This document shows positions 1 to 8,589 of a stretch of 64,000 nucleotides of DNA, piece after piece; positions within the stretch are counted from its first letter, which is position 1; every line of letters begins with the position of its first letter. The stretch lies in assembly GCF_046557915.1 (NCBI RefSeq), contig NZ_JBHEBG010000001.1, positions 620,001-684,000 of the forward strand, given 5' to 3'. The position numbers and the translations under genes are program-made. A model generated the notes under the pieces. It was not told where the DNA came from and did not search any database. It saw only the letters and a program-made list of their open reading frames with translations. Origin of the DNA: JBHEBG01 sp046557915 (GTDB lineage: Bacteria > Bacteroidota > Bacteroidia > Flavobacteriales > Flavobacteriaceae).

Positions 1-98
1 TTGTAGCCAAAATACATGGCATTATAAAAAGTAATTTTAATTGAAATATATTTTTATATCTTCATCTTACTTAACGCGTTAATAAACACTGAATTCCC

Positions 99-1154
99 TT
101 GGCCAGAATTAAAGAGTTGAACACCATTAAATCCTACCTGATAGGTTGGCTTATCGGGAGCATCATTTGGCGGATACTTAGGGATACAGATTTAACCCAA
201 GAACCCTTATCCCAACAATTTACCTTAAGTAACATCACTGTATTTGTATTGCTTTGGTTGATAATGGGGGTGCTCTTTGGGTTGATGCATATTGCTATTG
301 CCAAATTTGTAATTGGCAGAATTAAGTATTATCAATTATTACTTTTCACAGTGCTCATACAGTTGGTCCTTTTTATAGGTATCATCGTGGCGTTGATTAA
401 TTTCCTAGAGGTTCTTTTAGATGTTGAGCTTCCGGATTCTACTCTGGGATTATTGAATAATTTATCAGTACTCGTAGCATGTATCTATATTTTAATTATA
501 AATTTTTGCATTGGCTTTGTAATGTACGTTAGTGCTATAGTTGGAAAAGAAAATCTTAAAAAAATACTGTCGGGAAAATTTTATACCCCTTTGGTAACGG
601 AAAAGGTTTTTATGTTTATAGACCTTAAGGGGTCAACGCAATTGGCTGAAAAATTAGGGCATATAGCCTACAGTAAGCTAATTCAGGATTGCTTTCGCGA
701 TCTGGTAGTAGTACACGACTATAAAGCGGAGATTTATCAATATGTGGGTGACGAGGCCGTACTTACATGGGATGTGGACAAGGCGGTACAATTGAATAAC
801 GGAATAAAGGCCTTTTTTGCTTTTCAAAAAAGATTGAATGATAGATCCGAACATTATCTGTCCGCCTACGGTGCGGTTCCGGATTTTAAGGCGGGGATGC
901 ACGGGGGAATTATATCCATGACTGAGGTGGGGGAGTTAAAACGGGATATTGCCTATCATGGAGACACTATAAATACTGCCGCTAGACTTCAAGGTGAATG
1001 TAATAGGTTGAATGTAAAACTGTTGATTTCCGAAAAACTATTAAACGATTTGGATTTAAATACCGCATTTAGATCCACACTTATGGGTAAGATGCAATTA
1101 AGGGGTAAAAACGCTCCCATTAATGTGTATTCATTGGAAGAGGTTGATAGCTAA
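99..1154 (+). CDS. Membrane-anchored class III adenylate/guanylate cyclase
   Basis: The protein has 351 residues. The N-terminal half holds about four hydrophobic helices (roughly residues 12-28, 45-70, 78-103 and 120-147). A class III nucleotide cyclase domain follows from about residue 168. Both metal-binding aspartates are visible: D175 in FIDLKGST and D218 in YVGDEAV. The late motif YHGDTINTAARL carries the purine-recognition Asp and the Asn/Arg pair that stabilises the transition state. It should therefore make cAMP or cGMP at the inner membrane; which of the two is inferred, not shown. The only full-length start is TTG at 99, and the next in-frame ATG would delete the first membrane segments. 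It stands alone, facing the next gene tail to tail. I am confident of the family and unsure of the signal it senses. Confidence 0.85.
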   Translation: MARIKELNTIKSYLIGWLIGSIIWRILRDTDLTQEPLSQQFTLSNITVFVLLWLIMGVLFGLMHIAIAKFVIGRIKYYQLLLFTVLIQLVLFIGIIVALINFLEVLLDVELPDSTLGLLNNLSVLVACIYILIINFCIGFVMYVSAIVGKENLKKILSGKFYTPLVTEKVFMFIDLKGSTQLAEKLGHIAYSKLIQDCFRDLVVVHDYKAEIYQYVGDEAVLTWDVDKAVQLNNGIKAFFAFQKRLNDRSEHYLSAYGAVPDFKAGMHGGIISMTEVGELKRDIAYHGDTINTAARLQGECNRLNVKLLISEKLLNDLDLNTAFRSTLMGKMQLRGKNAPINVYSLEEVDS

Positions 1155-1365
1155 TTGTGTTTTACAATTGCATGGCAGCCACATAGATTTAGAAGATGGT
1201 GGAAGGAGAGATTACCTTGGCCAGTAATAAATATTGGTGTTGCTGAAAATGATTGGCACAAATAGATGATGAACAAAATGGATTTTATTATTGTCGAATA
1301 ATGGCTTTAACTCCATAATTGAAAGTTTATACCGCAGTCCTTAGCTTGTGCTATTTTATTTTTGA
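1155..1365. other. Intergenic, no gene seen
   Basis: This stretch lies between the cyclase stop and the out-of-frame tail of the next gene. The only structure seen is a short inverted repeat directly after the cyclase stop (AATTGT/ACAATT around a 5-base loop, about 1154-1170), which lacks a U-tract and is a weak terminator candidate. No coding frame is convincing on either strand. Confidence 0.4.
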
Positions 1366-1540
1366 TCATTCTCCTATTGGAAAAGTATTGATATAATATC
1401 CTGGGTCTCCCTGTGTGGTCAAAAAATCTATCGCCACTTGAATTCTGGTTGCTAAATCCGAATTATAAAAGGTTATCGTAGCATCTCCATTTTCATTGGT
1501 GGTAACAGCTTGGTTCCAAAATAGCGTTTTACGGTTATCA
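1366..1540 (-). pseudogene. Out-of-frame C-terminal tail of the MG2/plug gene
   Basis: Read on the minus strand, the frame just past the A6 homopolymer gives about 58 residues, including ENGDATITFYNSDLATR and ending GYYINTFPIGE before TGA at 1366-1368. This has the composition and end-point expected for the conserved last beta strand of the upstream protein, whose own frame ends in an unrelated Lys/Met/Leu-rich stretch. Adding one A to the six-A run would join the two frames into one protein of about 813 residues. I see this directly by translation; the cause of the shift is inferred. Confidence 0.7.
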
Positions 1541-3806
1541 GCCTTTTTTGTTCTTTGTTTGACTTATCGTAGACCGGGTTATAAAATTCCTTTTCTCCGC
1601 TATGGCTTAGAATATATTCAAAGTTAGATTTTGAATTTAAAGAGGTAGCGCCAGGCTTCCCTGTTTTGGTATAAATAAGAATAACACCATTACTGCCCCG
1701 CATTCCAAAATTAGCGGCTGATGATCCTTTTAAAACCTCTATCCTCTCAACATTGGATCTTTCCAAGAATTGAATGGGGTTATAACTCCCTTGGGGAGAA
1801 CTCAAAATTGCCCCGTCTATGACCCAAAGGGGTTCAGTACTCGATGTGAAGGAGCTTGTTCCACCCCTAATGGTAACTTTTGCATCGAGGCCTCCAATTC
1901 CTCCAGATACCATAACACCGGGTATACGGCTCAACAACAAGGAAAGGTCTTGTGGATTATTTTCATCCTGATAGACTACCGCATCAGGGACAATGCCATA
2001 TGTGGAAGGTGATTCTGGTCGCTTTACTTCTTTTTCGGAAACTACTACTTCATCGAGCTCGGTCAGCTTATCAAAAATGGAATCAAAATCACCGCTGTTA
2101 TAACCCGCCTCCCTAAAAGAATCTATTTCCTTTTTTCTCCCAACACGCATATTGTGAGTATCCAATTTTCCAACGGGAAAAATGTCGTTTTGATCTAGGG
2201 TTATATCAACATCGATGGGCTTGTTCTTTCGGTTATAACCGTTGAACGTAACACTTATGGTATCAACGAAGTGCACATTGATGATCTTAAAATGTCCTAA
2301 ATCATTCGTTATTGCAGGATAAGCAAAAAAACCCGTATCATTAAGCCCAATCATTTTAATCAAGGTGTTTGCCAGAGGTTTTTTATCTCGTCCAAATGCC
2401 ATTCCCGAGACTGTGATGCCTTTCTCAAAGTAGTGTTTTTTAGATTGTTCGGTACCATTTATTACATGCTGCCATTTATATCTGCGCCAACCATGGGTCA
2501 TCATTATTAGATCCATATTAAACCGCGTACTCCTTTTTTTATCCCTGAAAAAAGCGTTCGGACTGTCAATATGCCCTTTTACGTCCGACTCCAACAATAA
2601 ATAGGTCAGAATGTTTCGGTCATCTCCATTTTTCTCTATATAATCGGCATTGGTAACGGCAATCGATAATTGGGTAGAGACGGGTCTGTCATTTTCGTCC
2701 TTAATATTAATATGCAGGGAAATCGGGGCGCTCTTAGTAAAGCTATTGGAGCTGGGGGTAACCTTTACCTTAAACTCTTGCTGATTATCAATGAACACCA
2801 ATCGTTCGCATCTTGGCCTTTTATCTTCGTCAAAAAGAGTAATCGTTAATACGCCGCTAGGCAGCGCATCTTTGGGGATTTCGAGATCAAAAAATGAATT
2901 CTGATTCAACACAAACTTGGCATGGAAAACTTTTTGATTTCTATTTGTCCCTACGATATAAAAAGGTTTGTTTTTAAACAAATCACTTGCACTGACCCTT
3001 ACTTTAACTTTTTCAAAATCCAGATTGTTTAGACTCATTGAATACCCCTTTTGAATGGCAGCGGGCAATTTGTAAACCGACCCGTCATCAAGTATGGCTC
3101 TATAGGTATTTCCCGTTTCCGGATGTAACTGAAATAATCCAAACCCTTTGGATGTTGAGCTTATATTGCAAATAAATTTGTCGTTAGCATCAACAATCCG
3201 CCCTTTTATCTCTTTTCCCAATCCGTCATCATCAATAGCCTTTAGCGCTACGCGCGATGGTACCTCCTCAACTAATTGACCACCTTCAGGGAAAAACTGT
3301 ACATTGATCTTGTCATTTAGGGCACGGGAGGGGCTGCTAGCAAAACGATTGTCGGTAACGGTTATGGTCTTATAAAAAAAGAAATCGGCTTCGTAGTTGG
3401 TCATCCATTTGGAATATGCTCGCAATAGATAGTTTCCCAACGGTAGTTCTTTGGGTATGGTTATTGAACCATTGCACCTTCCATTAACCAATGCCTGAGT
3501 TTGGGAAATGACCACTTCATTCTTGGTGTTGATCAAATCTACATATAGTACTTTGCTTGCATTTGAAAAAATGTGATATTGCCCAAGCGTGAGGTAGGCA
3601 GTATACCACAGATCATCCCCTGCGGAAGCAATATGCCGGTCTAAATGTAAGTAGACTTTTTCTATTGGATTTTCATTGTTGTATTTTTCAAGATTATTGA
3701 GCAATTCCGCGAATTTTTGGTCATTTTGAGGTACTTGACCACGCTCAACATTTTGAGAAAGACAATTGAGGGTAAATAGAAAGAAGAAGAATACAAATAA
3801 TTTCAC
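1473..3806 (-). CDS. Secreted MG2-like protein with TonB-receptor plug domain, C-terminus frameshifted
   Basis: The protein has 777 residues. A Sec signal peptide (residues 1-18, very Phe-rich) is followed by KVYLHLDRHIASAGDDLWY, typical of the Bacteroidota family that joins an alpha-2-macroglobulin MG2-like domain to a TonB-receptor plug. Carboxypeptidase-regulatory-like beta domains fill the middle, and the plug lies at about residues 620-716 (RIPGVMVSGG through VLKGSSAANFGMRGSNGVILIYT). There is no beta-barrel, so it is probably periplasmic or surface-exposed and not a channel. The last 23 residues are out of frame: in the +1 frame after the A6 run (T6 at 1544-1549 on the + strand) a family-like tail continues to 1366. 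The gene is either a recent pseudogene, phase-variable, or carries a sequencing error. Confidence 0.82.
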   Translation of the reverse strand: MKLFVFFFFLFTLNCLSQNVERGQVPQNDQKFAELLNNLEKYNNENPIEKVYLHLDRHIASAGDDLWYTAYLTLGQYHIFSNASKVLYVDLINTKNEVVISQTQALVNGRCNGSITIPKELPLGNYLLRAYSKWMTNYEADFFFYKTITVTDNRFASSPSRALNDKINVQFFPEGGQLVEEVPSRVALKAIDDDGLGKEIKGRIVDANDKFICNISSTSKGFGLFQLHPETGNTYRAILDDGSVYKLPAAIQKGYSMSLNNLDFEKVKVRVSASDLFKNKPFYIVGTNRNQKVFHAKFVLNQNSFFDLEIPKDALPSGVLTITLFDEDKRPRCERLVFIDNQQEFKVKVTPSSNSFTKSAPISLHINIKDENDRPVSTQLSIAVTNADYIEKNGDDRNILTYLLLESDVKGHIDSPNAFFRDKKRSTRFNMDLIMMTHGWRRYKWQHVINGTEQSKKHYFEKGITVSGMAFGRDKKPLANTLIKMIGLNDTGFFAYPAITNDLGHFKIINVHFVDTISVTFNGYNRKNKPIDVDITLDQNDIFPVGKLDTHNMRVGRKKEIDSFREAGYNSGDFDSIFDKLTELDEVVVSEKEVKRPESPSTYGIVPDAVVYQDENNPQDLSLLLSRIPGVMVSGGIGGLDAKVTIRGGTSSFTSSTEPLWVIDGAILSSPQGSYNPIQFLERSNVERIEVLKGSSAANFGMRGSNGVILIYTKTGKPGATSLNSKSNFEYILSHSGEKEFYNPVYDKSNKEQKRLITVKRYFGTKLLPPMKMEMLR

Positions 3807-3989
3807 GACTTATCTAACTAGGATATATGAAGATAATTATAAACTCCTAATTGTAGTGTAATTTTCTTACTAGCCGCAAAGGGAGGCCCATGCTTTTAGT
3901 CATTTAGTTAAGCTTACCGACCCGTTAAGAAAATTTGGAAGAAATAAAAGTTTTAGGCTAAAAAATAAAAAGTTCCATAAAACGACTGA

Positions 3990-4163
3990 AAATTTACCCC
4001 TAGTAGTTTTAATGAAAGAATTAAGCAACTTCAAGATGGGGCTTATTTAGGAAAAATCGCAAGTATTACAACAAATGAATTGATTCCCTCTTTTGGTTTG
4101 GATGTGACGGAAAAAGATAGTTTTGAAATTGCAGAAGATGTTTATTTTTGGTATCATGGGTGA
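3990..4163 (+). pseudogene. Start-less coding remnant, unknown family
   Basis: A frame open from a TGA at 3987 to the TGA at 4161 encodes about 57 residues with protein-like composition (YLGKIASITTNELIPSFGLD, then an acidic stretch and a WYHG end). It has no ATG or GTG and no recognisable start. It looks like the 3' end of a lost gene, perhaps a small immunity- or SUFU-like protein, but I do not recognise it. It sits in a 1.3-kb patch of short orphan genes. Confidence 0.3.
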
Positions 4164-4189
4164 ATACCAAAGTCCAAATAAACGATTAG

Positions 4190-4279
4190 ATGACTACTAA
4201 GGTTTGTCCCTATTGCAAAGAAGATTCATTTAATTGGAGAAAGATGAAAACCATTTCATGGGCAAGAAATCACTCCTAA
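4190..4279 (+). CDS. Possible 29-residue CxxC peptide or gene fragment
   Basis: ATG at 4190 to TAA at 4277 gives a very short product containing KVCPYCKED, a two-cysteine zinc-ribbon half, followed by a basic, Trp-containing tail. It may be the truncated N-terminus of a zinc-finger protein. It ends 10 bases before the next gene. Support is only the composition and the CxxC motif. Confidence 0.25.
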   Translation: MTTKVCPYCKEDSFNWRKMKTISWARNHS

Positions 4280-4289
4280 ACGGTAATAA

Positions 4290-4586
4290 ATGATACGAAT
4301 AATGTATAGCTGGCAAGTAGAACCAGAAAAATTGGAACTTTTCATTGAGACGTGGAAAAGAACAACCAATAGAATTCATGAAGAGGTTGAAGGGGCGAGA
4401 GGTAGTTTTATGTTACAGAATGATAAAGATGCAGGAGAAATAAAGACAATAGCAAGATGGGATTCTCTCAACGACTGGAAGAAATTTTGGAATGATGGCA
4501 ACCATAGCCAAATGAGATCGATGCATGATTTAGGAGAACGAATCTCCGTAGAAATCTTTAGGGAAGTAGATGATTTTACAAGCTAA
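4290..4586 (+). CDS. Antibiotic biosynthesis monooxygenase (ABM)-like dimeric alpha/beta barrel protein
   Basis: The protein has 98 residues. The pattern of an N-terminal strand (RIMYSWQVEP), a helix (LELFIETWKRTTNRIHEE), a strand with FMLQ, then IARWDSLNDWKKFW and a final IEIF-like strand matches the ABM/ferredoxin-like fold, in which two chains form a barrel. These proteins are small heme-degrading or quinone-forming oxygenases or have no known substrate; none of that can be assigned here. ATG at 4290 is used; ATG at 4302 is an equally possible start. It lies alone among short orphan genes. Confidence 0.65.
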   Translation: MIRIMYSWQVEPEKLELFIETWKRTTNRIHEEVEGARGSFMLQNDKDAGEIKTIARWDSLNDWKKFWNDGNHSQMRSMHDLGERISVEIFREVDDFTS

Positions 4587-4655
4587 AATGAAGTATCAAT
4601 AATTATGTCATGATACATACACTAGACCGTCACTAAAGTTTAAATAAATAATTGA

Positions 4656-4814
4656 ATGGCATTTACAAAAGAGAAAAAGGATGATGAGCTTTATGTTTAT
4701 ATGAACGGAAAACTCATCTATAAAAGATGGTTGAAAACTGGGCAATCAAAAATCTTCGATATAATGGCCTATGATGAATACACTTTGAAATCACTAAAGG
4801 AAAAAGAACAATAA
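4656..4814 (+). CDS. Hypothetical 52-residue protein
   Basis: ATG at 4656 to TAA at 4812 encodes a charged 52-residue protein with Lys/Glu-rich ends and a central DELYVYMNGKLIYKRWLKTG. The protein-like composition and the 13-base gap to the next same-strand gene suggest a real, co-transcribed small gene. I do not recognise a family. No signal peptide or membrane segment is present, so it would be cytoplasmic. Confidence 0.5.
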   Translation: MAFTKEKKDDELYVYMNGKLIYKRWLKTGQSKIFDIMAYDEYTLKSLKEKEQ

Positions 4815-4827
4815 GTTCAAACAAACA

Positions 4828-5178
4828 ATGCCCAAGAAGCAATATCAAGTTTACGTTATAGAGTTATCCAAGAGAGTATTTACGGAGAGCGCAAAGTTCC
4901 GAAATGCAAATCCTCAGTTCAATGGCGTTCTACAATGCCTGTATGTTGGTATGACAAGTAAGACTCCCAGAGAACGCTTTAAACAGCATAAGACAGGTTA
5001 CAGAAATAAAAAAGGCCATAAGCTTTCGTCAAATATTGTTGAAAAGTACGGCATGTATTTAAGACCCAGCCTTTATAATCATATAGCTCCTATGTCAACA
5101 AGATCGGAAGCCATTAAAATGGAAGAAAAGCTGGCTTTGGAATTAAGGAGGCAGCGATATGCCGTATGGTTCAATTAG
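4828..5178 (+). CDS. GIY-YIG nuclease-like small protein
   Basis: The protein has 116 residues. VYVIEL near the N-terminus, CLYVGMTSKTPRERFKQHKTG at about residues 37-57 and the later EAIKMEEKLALELRRQRY helix match the order of the GIY-YIG fold: a YVI strand replaces GIY, LYVGMT replaces YIG, and the Arg of the RFxxH helix and a late Glu are in place. Whether it cuts DNA is unknown, because the first Tyr motif is degenerate. It follows the 52-residue gene by 13 bases. It could be a solo nuclease or repair factor left by a mobile element. Confidence 0.55.
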   Translation: MPKKQYQVYVIELSKRVFTESAKFRNANPQFNGVLQCLYVGMTSKTPRERFKQHKTGYRNKKGHKLSSNIVEKYGMYLRPSLYNHIAPMSTRSEAIKMEEKLALELRRQRYAVWFN

Positions 5179-5484
5179 CACAAAATAGTGAACCCATTAA
5201 AATTGTTTTGCCCTATTGAAATAGTAATCGTAGGGCCCTAATTTTTATATAATTCAATAACAAGTAGGGAAAATAAGCAAGAAAAACGTTGCACAATAAT
5301 GGCTGTAATTCACTGCTGCCATTTTGCTTGGTAAATTTAGAAACACCCCACATTAAAAACACCCTAACCAAACCATACCAACAAAATTTCCCCATGTAAC
5401 CTCTGTATTAGCTTTTGCAACGTCTCTGTCAAAGCATCCCTGGCCCGTTTTATAATTTTATCCCATAACATAAATCTTAGAATT
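5179..5484. other. Intergenic, no gene seen
   Basis: This is a 306-base gap. The minus-strand frame over 5213-5395 has Trp/Leu/Phe-rich, non-protein-like composition and I reject it. It must carry the promoter for the secreted-protein pair that starts at 5485, but I see no clean TTTG/TAnnTTTG pair. Confidence 0.4.
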
Positions 5485-6564
5485 ATGAAGCAGACAACTT
5501 TAAACCTCATTTTTATACTGCTACTCACCGGTATTACCCATCACGCAATTGGTCAAAACACCTATGAAGACCTCCAAGGTCGTTTTGTCATAGATCTACC
5601 CAAGGGTTGGGCCTTGCAGCCTCAAACCAATGATAAACTTTATATCTTCAAAGGAAAAGACAAATCGCTTATCGTTGAATACAACGAAGACAATAATGAT
5701 ACTGACGAATTGTTTTTAAACGGTTTAACAACCTTAAAATCCTCTGGTTTATCAAACCCTGAAACGCATACTGAAACAAAGGACCTGAAAATAAATGGCC
5801 TTCCGGCCAAGTGGGGTGTTTACCAATCCGATTATGATGCATCGGGTACTACGGTTACCCTGTACGGATTGTTAGGGAGTCTAGGAATACAGGATCAGGG
5901 TCTTTATGCCATTGCAATCCTGAATAAAAAAGATCTTAAGAAATGGGGGGCTATTATAGAAACTATCTTTCAAAGTTTTCGCCTCCCGGGAGAACAGTTA
6001 ACCGGTGTACAGGAGGTCAGCAGCTTGAAGACCCCCAATGATCCGGATATGTCAGAGCCCCCAATGACCAATGAAACCACCGCCGTTGAAGAAGATAGCC
6101 ATACTAAAAAAAGCGCTTCCACACGCTGGACCCATGACGAATTTTCAATTACCCTGCCCAAGGGGTGGCAAGAACAAGAGGGTAACAGGGCCATGGAAAA
6201 GGAAATGATCGGTTGGTTCAACTATGAACCCATTGCCGGAGCCAACTCCATGTTATTTTGTTACCAAGGAATTATATGGAACCGAAAGTTGATATCGCAA
6301 ACTGCCGACAAAACCGTAAAGGCCGCTATCCCAGACGCCGAACTTATCAAAAGCTACGTAACCAAATTGGCAAACAATAAAAAAGCCAATGTTCTGGTGT
6401 ATACCGGAACCGGCGTTTCCAACGGAAATGAGGTTGAGCTGGGTTCGGTAAACATCATTTACCGAGGTGGTAAATGTGTCCTGCATCAATTGGGACTGGG
6501 CCCATTAAAAGATATATCCACTTTAGAAAAGCAGCTGTTGGCTATCGCCAATTCTGTAGAATAA
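5485..6564 (+). CDS. Secreted protein with two PsbP/DUF1795-like domains
   Basis: The protein has 359 residues. The signal peptide covers about residues 1-23 (hydrophobic core LIFILLLTGI, then AIGQ). The mature part holds two copies of a similar domain: residues about 28-170, beginning GRFVIDLPKGWALQP, and residues about 208-359, beginning DEFSITLPKGWQEQE. An acidic, Thr/Glu-rich linker separates them. The LPKGW start resembles PsbP/DUF1795 stress-related folds. No catalytic motif is visible; a binding role in the periplasm is the likeliest guess. It is followed after 7 bases by a secreted propeller gene, so the two probably form an operon and may act together. Confidence 0.6.
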   Translation: MKQTTLNLIFILLLTGITHHAIGQNTYEDLQGRFVIDLPKGWALQPQTNDKLYIFKGKDKSLIVEYNEDNNDTDELFLNGLTTLKSSGLSNPETHTETKDLKINGLPAKWGVYQSDYDASGTTVTLYGLLGSLGIQDQGLYAIAILNKKDLKKWGAIIETIFQSFRLPGEQLTGVQEVSSLKTPNDPDMSEPPMTNETTAVEEDSHTKKSASTRWTHDEFSITLPKGWQEQEGNRAMEKEMIGWFNYEPIAGANSMLFCYQGIIWNRKLISQTADKTVKAAIPDAELIKSYVTKLANNKKANVLVYTGTGVSNGNEVELGSVNIIYRGGKCVLHQLGLGPLKDISTLEKQLLAIANSVE

Positions 6565-6571
6565 TGTAATC

Positions 6572-8470
6572 ATGGAAAACAGATCCAAAATAGGGTGGAT
6601 TTTATGCTTTGTTGTGCTAACAATACACATAGGACATGCACAGAAAGAACTATGGATGTCATCCGCGGACGCCAATATAAATAAAAGAGCGCAAAGGCAA
6701 CCCGCTCCAAAATTCCAAATTCCGACTGGGGCATCCCATGTTGATAATATGCAATTAATTGGCCCCGATAAGCTTCTGGTAGGATTGCGCGAGGATGCGC
6801 AAGGAGTTCCTAACGCCGATTATCTTTTAATAGATACGCGCAAGGGAGAGGTACTCTGGCGTTATCCCCGAGAGAAAGGAGAATATCAAATCTATTTAAT
6901 TTTTGATGATTTGTTACTTGTAAGGGTCAATGGCGAAAAAAAGACCGATTTTTTGGCCTTAGATCCCACAAATGGTACTGAAAAATGGAGGCGAAGTTTC
7001 AAAAGTAAAAATATGTCCTTTTTACCGGTGCTTCCGAGTGGGCAAATATGGGCTTTTTATGACACTTCAAAAAAAGTGCAAATTACCGGTTTTAATATCA
7101 CCGATGGGCAAACCCTTTGGCAATCGGAAAGGGCCGGATCGAAAGAAAATTCGTCATTACCCGTTGTCCATGACCAATACATCTTTACTACTTTTAATGG
7201 CCTAAAAGCTCTTGATCCCCAAAACGGTAGGGTCTTATATAAAATTCCGGACCTGCAATTGAATGCGCTATCACCCCCATTGGAATTTGATGATTCACAG
7301 CTATACGTAATCACAAAAAACAATCAACTGGCTATTGTGGATATGGAATCAGGAACGATCATGTCTCGCACTCAATTGCCCAATACTATTACGTTTACCA
7401 ATGTATATTACCATGATGGTATCTTGTATCTGAGAGGGCTCGATAATGAGGCATCGCATTATTTGATAGCTTTCTCCGTAAAGGATGAAAAAGAGCTTTG
7501 GCGGTATACCATCGGCGAACCGATGCTAAGCAACCTAGTGCTGCACGAGGGAAAATTGTTCATTGGAACGGCAAGTTCTTTAATTGCCTTAAATAGCAGT
7601 AATGGCAATCAGATGCTGGCCGTGAAGGTAACGGATAGCGGAAGAAATTACCCCGTTACGCTTAGAGAGGTGGCTGGGAGCATTGTTTTTGTGGGCGAAC
7701 TGGTCATCGCTGCTTATGATGCCACTACCGGAATCCAAAAGTACAAACATGGGATGAGTCCGTTAGGCCCTAACCTACACCTCAACGGTCTTGATGCTTC
7801 AATTCCGAATCTCAAGGAAGAACTGGGTAAACTGAAAGCGAGTTCTTCCCCCGGACTTGGAGCCATGGCAAATGCCGAAACACGATCCTATCAGCAAATG
7901 GCCAACAAACACTATTCGGATTATTTGAGCTATAAAAACTCTGGAAACTACTCCTCTAGCCAACATAGTTATGCGCGTTATAAAAGCTCTAGTGAGATGG
8001 CCAAAACACAGGCAACCGTGGCCATGGCCATTTCACTTGTAGAATTGGGGGGAGCCATTGCAAAGGGGATGCAAGCCGCGGCGGTAAAGGCATCTATTGA
8101 GAAGCAAGAGTTGTTCAGAAAATCTATTCTAGACGTGTACTCCCGGTCTCAGTCGGCAGCATATGTCTATAGACCGCATATGGCGTATCATGGTAGCAAC
8201 GATCAATTCGCGACTTTGAGTTTAATTCACTTGCCTAGCGGTAAAATACGTCGCACCTATTTATCTCCCATATATCAGAGTTACGGCCTTTGGAACTTGG
8301 TGGATTTTGAAAACAAAATGGTCTATCATCATGGTATAGGTATGAACCCTGCCCTTTATAAATTGAGCAAAGCCAGAAAATCGACACTGTTTTCTAAAAT
8401 TAAAACGGTAGAGACTTTTATTATAGCCGTACCATTCATCCAGGCTGATGGCAAGGCAGGTAATAAATAA
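6572..8470 (+). CDS. Secreted PQQ-type beta-propeller (BamB-like) with helical C-terminal extension
   Basis: The protein has 632 residues. The signal peptide ends near HIGHAQ (residue 24). Residues about 55-400 carry repeated propeller blades with the usual ending pattern of a Gly followed by a Trp or Tyr strand: DTRKGEVLWRYP, DPTNGTEKWRR, NITDGQTLWQSE, DPQNGRVLYKI, SVKDEKELWRY. This fold is used by BamB and quinoprotein dehydrogenases, but no catalytic calcium/PQQ ligands are obvious, so a scaffold role is likelier. Residues about 425-530 are Ser/Gln/Tyr-rich and helical with an Ala/Gly-rich hydrophobic stretch (AMAISLVELGGAIAKGMQAA), which is unusual for BamB. It lies 7 bases after the PsbP-like gene. 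Confidence 0.65.
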   Translation: MENRSKIGWILCFVVLTIHIGHAQKELWMSSADANINKRAQRQPAPKFQIPTGASHVDNMQLIGPDKLLVGLREDAQGVPNADYLLIDTRKGEVLWRYPREKGEYQIYLIFDDLLLVRVNGEKKTDFLALDPTNGTEKWRRSFKSKNMSFLPVLPSGQIWAFYDTSKKVQITGFNITDGQTLWQSERAGSKENSSLPVVHDQYIFTTFNGLKALDPQNGRVLYKIPDLQLNALSPPLEFDDSQLYVITKNNQLAIVDMESGTIMSRTQLPNTITFTNVYYHDGILYLRGLDNEASHYLIAFSVKDEKELWRYTIGEPMLSNLVLHEGKLFIGTASSLIALNSSNGNQMLAVKVTDSGRNYPVTLREVAGSIVFVGELVIAAYDATTGIQKYKHGMSPLGPNLHLNGLDASIPNLKEELGKLKASSSPGLGAMANAETRSYQQMANKHYSDYLSYKNSGNYSSSQHSYARYKSSSEMAKTQATVAMAISLVELGGAIAKGMQAAAVKASIEKQELFRKSILDVYSRSQSAAYVYRPHMAYHGSNDQFATLSLIHLPSGKIRRTYLSPIYQSYGLWNLVDFENKMVYHHGIGMNPALYKLSKARKSTLFSKIKTVETFIIAVPFIQADGKAGNK

Positions 8471-8589
8471 ATTTTACCAGGATAGCGAGACAGGATTAGC
8501 TTCTCGGCTATTCCAGTAGTGGCAATAAAATTTTCATCGATCTGAGAAATCCCTTGGTTTATCCTAACGGCACCGGGCGGGCAGTTCAT

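Noticed and set aside
5213..5395. 60-residue minus-strand frame in the gap before the PsbP-like gene
   Set aside because: Composition is Trp/Leu/Phe-rich and lacks a plausible start context.
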